NCBI RefSeq assembly: GCF_020523795.1
Contig: NZ_JAJALI010000001.1
Span: forward strand, 496,001-560,000
Length of the DNA stretch: 64,000 nt
Reading direction: 5' to 3'
DNA from: Ancylobacter sp. Lp-2
GTDB lineage: Bacteria; Pseudomonadota; Alphaproteobacteria; Rhizobiales; Xanthobacteraceae
The notes below the pieces were generated by a model. It did no database searches, was not told where the DNA came from, and saw only the letters and a program-made list of their open reading frames with translations. Position numbers and translations under genes: made by a program. Positions 56,768 through 64,000 of this stretch are shown one piece after another. Position 1 is the first letter of the stretch. The number at the start of each line of letters is the position of its first letter.

Positions 56768-59716
56768 TCAATGCGCCTCGTCCCAATTGGCGGCGGCGCG
56801 GGCGTCCACCTTCAGCGGCACGTTGAGCGACACCGCCGGCATCGGCGCCTCCTCCATCACCCGCGTGATCACCGGGATGGTGGCCTCGATCTCGGCATCC
56901 GGTACCTCGAAGATCAGTTCGTCATGCACCTGCAGCAGCATGCGGGCTTCCAGCTTGGCCGCCGCCAGCGCCGCGTCCATGCGCGCCATGGCGCGGCGGA
57001 TGATGTCGGCCGCCGAGCCTTGCAGCCGGGCATTGATCGCCGCGCGCTCGTTGAAGGCGCGGATCGACGGGTTCTTGGCTGAAATGTCCGGGTAGTGGCA
57101 GCGCCGGCCGAACAGCGTCTCCACATAGCCGTGCTCGCGGGCGAAGTTGCGCGTCTCATCCATATAGGCGCGGATGCCGGGGAAGCGCTCGAAATAGCGC
57201 TTGATGTAGGCGCCGGCCTCCTCGCGCGGGATCGACAGCTGGTTGGCGAGGCCGAACGCCGAGATGCCGTAGATGATGCCGAAATTGATCGCCTTGGCCC
57301 GCCGGCGCACCTCGCTCGGCATGCCGGCGATCGGCACGCCGAACATTTCCGAGGCGGTCATGGCGTGGATGTCGAGCCCGTCCTGGAACGCCTGGCGCAG
57401 CGAAGGGGTGTCGGCGATCTCGGCGAGCAGCCGCAGTTCGATCTGCGAATAGTCGGCCGAGACCAGCTTGTGGCCGGGCGCGGCGACGAAGGCCTTGCGG
57501 ATCTTGCGGCCTTCCTCGCTGCGCACCGGGATGTTCTGCAAGTTCGGCTCGGAGGAGGAGAGGCGGCCCGTGGTGGTCGCCGCCAGCGCGAAGGAGGTGT
57601 GCACCCGGCCGGAATGCGGGTTCACATAGGTCGGCAGCGCGTCGGCATAGGTGGATTTCAGCTTCTGCAGCTGCCGCCAGTCGAGGATGCGGCGCGGCAG
57701 CTCGTGGCCCTGCTCGGCGAGCTCCTCCAGCACGTCGGCGCCGGTCGACCAGGCGCCGGTCGGGGTCTTGCGCCCGCCGGGGATCTGCATCTTGCCGAAC
57801 AGGATGTCGCCGAGCTGCTTGGGCGAGCCGGGATTGAAACTCTCCCCCGCCATCCCGGAGATTTCCGCCTCCAGCCGCGCCATGCCCTGCGCGAAATCGC
57901 CGGACAGCCGCGAGAGCATCTGCCGGTCGATGAGGATGCCCCGCCGCTCCATATTGGCGAGCACGGTGACCAGCGGCCGCTCCAGCGTCTCGTAGACGGT
58001 GCTCTTGCGCTCGGCGACGAGGCGGGCCTTCAGCACCTCCCACAGCCGCAGCGTGACGTCGGCATCCTCGGCCGCATACTCCACCGCCTTCTCGATGGCG
58101 ACCTTGTCGAAGGTGACGGCGCCTTTACCCTTGCCGGCGACTTCCTCGTACTTGATCGGCGTGTGGTTGAGCCAGCGCATGGAGAGCGGGTCCATGCCGT
58201 GCGGCGAGGCACCGGCGTCGAGCACGTAGGAGAGCAGCATCGTGTCGTCATAGGGAGCGATCTCGATGCCGTAGCGGGCGAGGATCAGCCAGTCATATTT
58301 GAGGTTCTGGCCGATCTTCAGCACGCCCGCGTCCTCAAGCAGCGGCTTGATGGTCGCGATCGCTTCGGCGAGCGGGATCTGGCCGGGGATCATGCCCTCG
58401 CTGAACAGCCCGTCACCGGCGCCGACATGCTGGAGCGGCACGTAGCAGGCCTCGTTGGGCGCCAAGGCGAGCGAGAAGCCGATCAGCTCGGCCTGCATGG
58501 CATCGAGCGAATTGGTCTCGGTGTCGATGGCGACGAAGCCGGCTTCGAACGCCTTGCCCACCCAGGCCCGCAGCCGGGCGATGTCCATCACCGTCTCGTA
58601 GCGGGATCGATCCACCGGCGTCTTGGCGGCGGCCTCGACGCGCGCCACCGCCCGAGCGCTCGGCGACGCCAGGCCATCCGTCGCGGCGCCGGCCGGCGCC
58701 GCTGTCCCGGCCTCCGTCGCTTCCGGCTCCACCAGCCCCGCCGCCTCGGCGAAGGCGAGCGAGGCCGGCGCGCCGGCCATCAGCTTCGGATCCGGCTCGA
58801 TGGCGGCGGCCTCGATCTCATAGGCCTCGGCGACACGGCGGGTCAGGGTGGTGAATTCCATCGCCTTGAGGAAGGCGACCAGCCGCTTGCCCTCCGCTTC
58901 CACCACGGCGATCTCGTCGAGCGGTACCTCGACCGGTACGTCGCGCTTCAGCGTCACCAGCTCGCGCGACAGCCGCGCCTGATCGGCGAACTCGATCAGG
59001 TTCTCGCGGCGCTTGGTCTGTTTGATCTCGCTCGCGCGGGCGAGGAGCGTATCGAGGTCGCCATAGTCAGCGAGCAGCTGCGCGGCGGTCTTGATGCCGA
59101 TGCCCGGCACGCCCGGCACGTTGTCCACCGAATCGCCGGCCAGCGACTGCACGTCGATCACCTTGTCCGGGGTGACGCCAAACTTCTCGAACACCTCGTC
59201 GACGCCGATCGACTTGTCCTTCATCGGGTCGTACATGCGGACATTGTCGTCGACCAGCTGCATCAGGTCCTTGTCGGAGGAGATGATGGTGACCCGGGCG
59301 CCGCGCTTCTTCGCCTGCTCGGCATAGGTGGCCATGATGTCGTCGGCCTCGAAGCCGGCCTGCTCGACGCAGGCGAGGTCGAAGGCGCGGGTGGCCTCAC
59401 GGATCAGCGGGAATTGCGGGATCAGGTCTTCCGGCAGGTCCGGGCGCTGCGCCTTGTAGAGCGGGTAGATGTCCTTGCGGAAGGTCTGCTCCGACTTGTC
59501 GAACACCACCGCGAGATGGGTCGGGGCGGGGGAGAAGCCCTGCGCCCGCACCAGCTTCCACAGCATGTTGCAGAAGCCGGCCACCGCGCCCACGGGGAGC
59601 TTGTCGGACGAGCGGGTGAGCGGCGGCAGCGCGTGATAGGCACGGAAGATGTAGGCCGAGCCGTCGATCAGCACGACATGGTCGTTCGGGTCTACGATGT
59701 CGGTGCGGTCGGTCAT
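56768..59716 (-). CDS. polA: DNA polymerase I
   Basis: PolA (982 residues) fills gaps in repair and removes RNA primers. Three domains are visible: the 5'-3' exonuclease (DGSAYIFRAYHALPPL; SSDKDLMQLVDDNVRMYDP), a 3'-5' exonuclease that keeps the acidic residues (FVAIDTETNSLDAM), and the polymerase (SADYSQIELRLLAEI; RRAKAINFGIIYGIS; LLQVHDELIFE). An insert of about 40 residues rich in Ala, Pro and Glu separates the first two. The start at 59716 has AGGAGC six or seven bases upstream; an upstream extension lacks support. It is divergent from truA. Confidence 0.97.
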   Translation of the reverse strand: MTDRTDIVDPNDHVVLIDGSAYIFRAYHALPPLTRSSDKLPVGAVAGFCNMLWKLVRAQGFSPAPTHLAVVFDKSEQTFRKDIYPLYKAQRPDLPEDLIPQFPLIREATRAFDLACVEQAGFEADDIMATYAEQAKKRGARVTIISSDKDLMQLVDDNVRMYDPMKDKSIGVDEVFEKFGVTPDKVIDVQSLAGDSVDNVPGVPGIGIKTAAQLLADYGDLDTLLARASEIKQTKRRENLIEFADQARLSRELVTLKRDVPVEVPLDEIAVVEAEGKRLVAFLKAMEFTTLTRRVAEAYEIEAAAIEPDPKLMAGAPASLAFAEAAGLVEPEATEAGTAAPAGAATDGLASPSARAVARVEAAAKTPVDRSRYETVMDIARLRAWVGKAFEAGFVAIDTETNSLDAMQAELIGFSLALAPNEACYVPLQHVGAGDGLFSEGMIPGQIPLAEAIATIKPLLEDAGVLKIGQNLKYDWLILARYGIEIAPYDDTMLLSYVLDAGASPHGMDPLSMRWLNHTPIKYEEVAGKGKGAVTFDKVAIEKAVEYAAEDADVTLRLWEVLKARLVAERKSTVYETLERPLVTVLANMERRGILIDRQMLSRLSGDFAQGMARLEAEISGMAGESFNPGSPKQLGDILFGKMQIPGGRKTPTGAWSTGADVLEELAEQGHELPRRILDWRQLQKLKSTYADALPTYVNPHSGRVHTSFALAATTTGRLSSSEPNLQNIPVRSEEGRKIRKAFVAAPGHKLVSADYSQIELRLLAEIADTPSLRQAFQDGLDIHAMTASEMFGVPIAGMPSEVRRRAKAINFGIIYGISAFGLANQLSIPREEAGAYIKRYFERFPGIRAYMDETRNFAREHGYVETLFGRRCHYPDISAKNPSIRAFNERAAINARLQGSAADIIRRAMARMDAALAAAKLEARMLLQVHDELIFEVPDAEIEATIPVITRVMEEAPMPAVSLNVPLKVDARAAANWDEAH

Positions 59717-59819
59717 GTCAGGCTCCTGTCGGGCGCGCACGATGCCCCAAGCGCCTTGGCCGGAGCAAGGGCGGGAGGTGAGATAGTGACGGGACGGCGC
59801 GGCGGCGCTAGACAGCCCC

Positions 59820-60569
59820 ATGCCCCGCTACAAGCTCACCATCGAATATGACGGCACGCCCTTCGTCGGCTGGCAGCTTCAGGCTGTCGGCGCCACGGTG
59901 CAGGGTGCGCTCACCGACGCGGTGGAACGCTTCGCCGGCGAGCGCGTGCATGTGCAGGGTGCCGGGCGCACCGATGCCGGCGTGCACGCCACCGGGCAGG
60001 TCGCCCATATCGAGCTGGCGAAGCATTGGCGCCCCGACACGGTGCGCGATGCGATGAACGCGCATCTGCGCCCGCTGCCGGTGGCAGTGCTGGCGGCGGA
60101 AGTGGCGGCGGACGATTTCCATGCCCGCTTCTCGGCGATCGGCCGGCGCTATCTCTACCGCATCATCGTGCGCCGTCCCGATCTGGTGCTCGACCGCGAC
60201 CGGGCGTGGCGGGTGCTGCGCCCGCTCGACGCGCAGGCGATGGCGGAGGGCGCGCGGCAGCTGGTCGGCCGGCACGACTTCACCACCTTCCGGGCCATTG
60301 GCTGCCAGGCCAATTCGCCGGTGAAGACGCTGGACCGGCTGGAGGTGGAGACGGCGCCGCTCGACTTCGGCACAGAGATCCGTGTGCACGCGGCGGCGCG
60401 GTCCTTCCTGCACCATCAGGTGCGCTCGATGGTCGGCACGCTGGTGAAGGTCGGCGAGGGTGCCTGGACGCCCGGCGACGTCAAGGCGGCGCTGGAGGCG
60501 CGGGACCGCACGCGCTGCGGCCCGATGGCGCCGTCGGCGGGGCTGTATCTGGCGGAAGTGACGTATTGA
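59820..60569 (+). CDS. truA: tRNA pseudouridine(38-40) synthase
   Basis: TruA (249 residues) isomerises uridines 38-40 in the anticodon arm. The catalytic aspartate is D52 in [14 protein letters not shown]. The protein starts [19 protein letters not shown], with [12 protein letters not shown] and [17 protein letters not shown] as further motifs. It converges with pyrC at a 19-base gap. Confidence 0.96.
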   Translation: MPRYKLTIEYDGTPFVGWQLQAVGATVQGALTDAVERFAGERVHVQGAGRTDAGVHATGQVAHIELAKHWRPDTVRDAMNAHLRPLPVAVLAAEVAADDFHARFSAIGRRYLYRIIVRRPDLVLDRDRAWRVLRPLDAQAMAEGARQLVGRHDFTTFRAIGCQANSPVKTLDRLEVETAPLDFGTEIRVHAAARSFLHHQVRSMVGTLVKVGEGAWTPGDVKAALEARDRTRCGPMAPSAGLYLAEVTY

Positions 60570-60588
60570 GTGACCTGCTGGCGCCGCC

Positions 60589-61923
60589 TCACAGCGGCTT
60601 CAGCGCGTCCATGAAGCGCACCGGCGCGCCGGAGGACGGCGTGGTCAACTCGCCTTCCCACATCACCTTGGAGCCGCGCAGGAAGGTGCCGACCGGCCAG
60701 CCGGTGACCTCGACGCCGTCATAGGGCGTCCAGCCCGGCCGGGAGGCGATCCAGCCATTGGTGATTGTCTCGCGCCGCTTCAGGTCGACCACGGTGAAGT
60801 CGGCATCGTAGCCGACCGCGATCCGCCCCTTAGTGGCGATGTTGAACAGCCGCGCCGGCCCGGCGCTCGACAGGTCGACGAAGCGCTCCAGCGTCAGCCG
60901 GCCGGCATTCACATGGTCGAGCATCATCGGCACCAGCGTCTGCACGCCGGTCATGCCGGAGGGGCTGTCGGGATAGGGCTTGGCCTTCTCCTCCAGCGTG
61001 TGCGGCGCGTGGTCGGAGCCGAGCACGTCGACCACACCGGCGGCCAGCGCCGCCCACAGCGCCTCCCGGTGGCGGGCGTCGCGGACCGGCGGGTTCATCT
61101 GCACCAGCGAGCCGAGGCGCTGATACCAGCTCGAATCCATGGTGAGGTGGTGCGGCGTCACCTCGACGCTGGCGACGTCCTTGTTGGCGGCGAGGAACAG
61201 CATTTCCTCGGCCGAGGTGACGTGCAGCACATGCACGCGCTTGCCGACCTCGCGGGCGAGGTTGACGAGGCGGGTGGTGGCGGTGAGCGCGGCGATCTCG
61301 TCGCGCCACACCGGGTGCGAGGAGGCGTCGCCGGGCACGCGCAATCCCTTGCGCTCGGCGAGGCGCGGCTCGTCCTCGCAGTGGAAGGAGGCGCGGCGGC
61401 GGATCACCTTCAGGATCTCGCGCACGCCGGGGTCGTCGGCGACCAGCAGCGAGCCGGTCGAGGAGCCGATGAACACCTTGATGCCGGCGGCGCCGGGCAG
61501 CATTTCGAGCTCCGGCAGGTCCTTCACATTGTCATGCGTGCCGCCGACGAAGAAGGCGAAGTCGCAATGCATGCGCCCGGTGGCGCGGGCGATCTTGTCC
61601 TCCAGCGCGCTGGCCGAGGTGGTGAGCGGATTGGTGTTCGGCATCTCGAACACCGCCGTCACACCGCCCATCACCGCTGCGCGGGAGCCGGTCTCCAGGT
61701 CTTCCTTGTGCTCCATGCCGGGCTCGCGGAAATGCACCTGGGTGTCGATGATGCCCGGCAGCACGTGCAGGCCGGCGCAGTCGACGGTCTCGCCGGCCTG
61801 GGCGGTGTCGAAGGAGCCGATGCCGGCGATGCGCCCGCCGGTCACGCCGACGTCCCGCACCGCGACGCCGTCCTGATTCACCACCGTGCCGCCCTTGAGG
61901 AGAAGGTCGAAGGTCTGGGTCAT
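60589..61923 (-). CDS. pyrC: Dihydroorotase
   Basis: Closes the ring of carbamoyl aspartate to dihydroorotate in pyrimidine synthesis. The 444-residue class I enzyme (PyrC/AllB-like amidohydrolase) has metal ligands in DTQVHFREPG, a lysine in AGIKVFIGSSTGSLL that may be carbamylated, and histidines in HVLHVTSAEEM and GSDHAPHT. Close relatives include allantoinases, but the overall sequence and the FREPG motif favour dihydroorotase. No other pyr gene is in the window. Confidence 0.88.
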   Translation of the reverse strand: MTQTFDLLLKGGTVVNQDGVAVRDVGVTGGRIAGIGSFDTAQAGETVDCAGLHVLPGIIDTQVHFREPGMEHKEDLETGSRAAVMGGVTAVFEMPNTNPLTTSASALEDKIARATGRMHCDFAFFVGGTHDNVKDLPELEMLPGAAGIKVFIGSSTGSLLVADDPGVREILKVIRRRASFHCEDEPRLAERKGLRVPGDASSHPVWRDEIAALTATTRLVNLAREVGKRVHVLHVTSAEEMLFLAANKDVASVEVTPHHLTMDSSWYQRLGSLVQMNPPVRDARHREALWAALAAGVVDVLGSDHAPHTLEEKAKPYPDSPSGMTGVQTLVPMMLDHVNAGRLTLERFVDLSSAGPARLFNIATKGRIAVGYDADFTVVDLKRRETITNGWIASRPGWTPYDGVEVTGWPVGTFLRGSKVMWEGELTTPSSGAPVRFMDALKPL

Positions 61924-62049
61924 GGTGGGGTCCCCGCTGGTGGAAGCCGATGCGTGAAAGCGCTGCGCGCTCTTAGCCCAGTTCCGGCTGCAAGGCCACG
62001 GCGGAAGGCCGGTCTGCGGCGTGGCCTTGGCCGGGCGAAGGCAGGGCGC

Positions 62050-63102
62050 TCAGGCGAGAGCGATCTCGACCCGCACCACTGTCCCGCTACCCTCGGGGGC
62101 CGCGGCATATAGGGCCTCGCCGCCGAGCTGGCTGGCGAGGCCCTGGATGATCCGCCAGCCAAGGCCCCTGCTCTGGCTGAGATCGGTGCCCTCCGGCAGG
62201 CCGCGGCCGTCATCGGCGATGGCGATCTCGTAGCGCCGCTCGTCGCGTGGCGTCACTGTGAGCCGCAGCGTGCCAGCCGTGCCGGGGGCATAGGCGTGCT
62301 TGAGCGAATTGGTGACGATCTCCGCCACCAGCATGGACAGCGTGGTGAGTTGCGCCACGTTCAGCGGCAGGTCCGGCGAGACGACCTCGCAGGCAATGCC
62401 CTCGATGCCGGCGGCGGCGGCGATCTCGCCGCACAGCTCGCGCAGATACTGGCCGGTCGGCATGTCGAGCCGCTCAGGCGCGTAGAGATGGCGGTGGATG
62501 CGGGCGATGGTGTCGAGCCGCGTGCGCGCCTCGTCGAGCGCGCCGAGCGCCTGCGCCGGGTCGCCGGCGGCCCGCCGCCTGTGCAGGTTCAGCAGCGCCG
62601 CCACGAACTGCATGTTGTTGGCGACGCGGTGCTGCAGCTCCTGGAACATGATGCGCTGGCTCTCATAGAGCCGGGCGGTGGTGATCTGCTCCTCGCGCAA
62701 TTGCTCGGCCGCGCCGAAGGTGAAGTGGATCAGCGCGATGTCGATGGAGGCGATGACGACGAAGAAGGCCAGCGCCAGCAGCGCCTGGCCGTCGGCGATG
62801 TTCATCCCGCTTGCCGGGCCGATGAAGAACGCCCATGCGGCGACGGTGGACAGCGCCGCGCAGGTCAGCCCCGGCCTCAGCCCGCAGAAGAAGGTGGTGA
62901 GGATGACCGCCGGGAAGAAGGTGAGGAAGGGGAAGCCCGGCGGCAGCACCTCGTCGACGGCGTAGCGCAGCGCCACCGCCGCCGCCAGCATGGCGAGGCC
63001 GACCGCGTCGCCCAGCCAGGGGTGACGGCGCAGCGGCCGCGCCGCCGTCACCAGCCTCCAGAACGGCGAGAGCCGTGCGGGCCGGACCGAGGGCTCACTC
63101 AT
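62050..63102 (-). CDS. HisKA_2/HWE-type sensor histidine kinase with DUF4118 domain
   Basis: A 350-residue membrane kinase. Three or four hydrophobic helices at residues 30-130, with LPPGFPFLTFFPAVIL, form a DUF4118-like sensor module. The H box is FQELQHRVANNMQFVAALL (H158), and the ATPase has AEIVTNSLKHAY (N box) and DDGRGLPEG. No PAS or receiver domain is present. Kinases of this type often feed the general stress response of alphaproteobacteria, but no phyR or ecfG gene is near. The ATG at 63102 is preferred; 63156 and 63234 are in-frame alternatives. It is divergent from the Crp-like gene. Confidence 0.85.
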   Translation of the reverse strand: MSEPSVRPARLSPFWRLVTAARPLRRHPWLGDAVGLAMLAAAVALRYAVDEVLPPGFPFLTFFPAVILTTFFCGLRPGLTCAALSTVAAWAFFIGPASGMNIADGQALLALAFFVVIASIDIALIHFTFGAAEQLREEQITTARLYESQRIMFQELQHRVANNMQFVAALLNLHRRRAAGDPAQALGALDEARTRLDTIARIHRHLYAPERLDMPTGQYLRELCGEIAAAAGIEGIACEVVSPDLPLNVAQLTTLSMLVAEIVTNSLKHAYAPGTAGTLRLTVTPRDERRYEIAIADDGRGLPEGTDLSQSRGLGWRIIQGLASQLGGEALYAAAPEGSGTVVRVEIALA

Positions 63103-63358
63103 GCGGATGGCGCGCCGCTTTCCCGGCGTGGCCGTTTGAGCGATTGCGGCGATCATCGCGCCGTCCCGTCGTCCGTTGAACGGCCATCCGCCCGCCTTCT
63201 TCCCGCCTGACGCACGAGGCCTCAGGGCGAACATGCCCCTGCATGCCTAGCTCGCTACCTCCCTTGTAGGGCCTGCGCGCGCCGCGTTCTGCGCACTGGT
63301 GAACATTTCTTCCCCTACCGCGTTGCCAGTCTACCCAATGCGAACGGAGGGCGGCGGA

Positions 63359-64000
63359 GTGGCGAGCGTGGCCAATGTCGGGATCGGTGGTGCGGCGACC
63401 GGCAACAATTTGCTGGCGGCGGTGCGCGACGTGGATTTCGCGCTGCTGCGTAGTCATCTGATGCGGCTGGAGCGGCCCGCCGGCACGGTATTGTACGAGC
63501 CGGGCGACGATGTGCGCACGGTCTATTTCCCCTGCGGGCCGACCCTCATCTCCTTCATGGTGATGCTGGAGGACGGCCGCCCCGCCGAGGTCGGCATGGT
63601 CGGGCGCGAGGGCGCGGTTGGCGGCATCGTCAGCCAGGGCCGGCTACCGGCCTATTGCCGGGCGCAGGTGCAGATCGGCGGGCCGCTGCTGCGGCTCGAC
63701 AGCGCCGATCTCGAGCGTGCCAAGGACCAGTCGGGGATGCTGCGCCACCTGTTCGCCCGTTATGCCGATTGCCTGCTGGCGCAGATCTTCCAGTCGGTGG
63801 CGTGCAACGCCGCCCATTCCATCGAGCAACGCACCGCCAAATGGCTGATCGGTGCCATGGAGCGGTCCGGCGACGCGAATGTCCGCCTCACCCAGGAGCA
63901 GCTCGCCGCCATGCTGGCGGTCGGGCGGTCCTATGTCGGCCGGGTGCTGCATGTGCTGCGCGCGGCGGGCGCCGTCGATACGCGGCGCGGCCGGTTGGTG
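63359..64000 (+). CDS. Crp/Fnr-family transcriptional regulator, 3' end cut
   Basis: The gene runs off the window edge (214 codons seen). A GTG start at 63359 has GGAGG eight bases upstream; an in-frame ATG at 63338 lacks such a site. Residues about 15-120 form a cNMP-binding-type beta-roll (LERPAGTVLYEPGDDVRTVYFP) without the arginine-serine pair that binds cAMP, and without Fnr-type cysteine spacing. The C-terminal helix-turn-helix is LTQEQLAAMLAVGRSYVGRVL. The signal is unknown. It is transcribed away from the histidine kinase gene. Confidence 0.85.
   Translation, partial: MASVANVGIGGAATGNNLLAAVRDVDFALLRSHLMRLERPAGTVLYEPGDDVRTVYFPCGPTLISFMVMLEDGRPAEVGMVGREGAVGGIVSQGRLPAYCRAQVQIGGPLLRLDSADLERAKDQSGMLRHLFARYADCLLAQIFQSVACNAAHSIEQRTAKWLIGAMERSGDANVRLTQEQLAAMLAVGRSYVGRVLHVLRAAGAVDTRRGRLV

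Overview
The window is about 64 kb of GC-rich (roughly 70%), gene-dense DNA from an alphaproteobacterial chromosome. Gene order and protein features point to the order Hyphomicrobiales, and Xanthobacteraceae-like bacteria (Ancylobacter, Starkeya, Xanthobacter) are my best guess. The main evidence is the rimP-nusA-ylxR-infB-rbfA-truB-rpsO-pnp run, the trpF-trpB-trpA-accD-folC run, an AccD without its zinc ribbon, and the N-terminus of IF-2. No rRNA, tRNA, insertion sequence, prophage or CRISPR array was seen. This looks like core chromosome rather than an island.

Layout. 1-5.9 kb: the tail of a HAD hydrolase, ribF, ileS, lspA and a secreted BamF-like protein, closed by a terminator. 6.2-13.3 kb: a pair of M16 peptidases (one active, one without the zinc site), a lipoprotein, a DUF3422 membrane protein, a secreted alpha/beta hydrolase and a small conserved protein. 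13.5-19.5 kb: a glycolate oxidase operon (glcD, glcE, glcF) with an 8-oxoguanine deaminase gene inside it and an ABM-fold protein at its end. 19.7-21.3 kb: an asparaginase facing an unrecognised gene that appears frameshifted in a G run. 21.4-32.3 kb: the ribosome maturation, transcription and RNA decay operon on the minus strand, preceded by a leader with an intrinsic terminator. 32.4-37.1 kb: ispE, a YnfA-type membrane protein, a long-chain polyprenyl diphosphate synthase, a DUF2007 protein, an N6-adenine methyltransferase, an S49 peptidase and a small membrane protein. 37.2-40.4 kb: a MacAB-type efflux pair. 40.6-48.0 kb: purD, a patatin, tadA, an RluB-type pseudouridine synthase with a very long Arg/Glu-rich tail, rsmD, an alpha/beta hydrolase, and infC with an AUU start. 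48.2-53.4 kb: trpFBA-accD-folC. 53.7-56.6 kb: a sulfate ABC transporter without its ATPase, followed by a REP-like palindromic element. 56.8-64 kb: polA, truA, a dihydroorotase, a HisKA_2-type kinase and, at the edge, a Crp/Fnr-type regulator.

How the genes fit together. Most of the window serves translation and RNA metabolism (ileS, rimP, nusA, infB, rbfA, truB, rpsO, pnp, tadA, rluB, rsmD, infC, truA) and basic biosynthesis (flavin, isoprenoid, purine, pyrimidine, tryptophan, folate, fatty acid). No obvious new multi-gene system is present. The more interesting points are regulatory or structural: the rimP leader attenuator, the AUU start of infC, a 15-bp tandem repeat between trpA and accD, twin palindromes inside the sulfate transporter operon, the REP-like element before polA, the deaminase inside the glycolate oxidase operon, and the repeat tail of the pseudouridine synthase. 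All positions and family calls come from reading the sequence; no database search was run.
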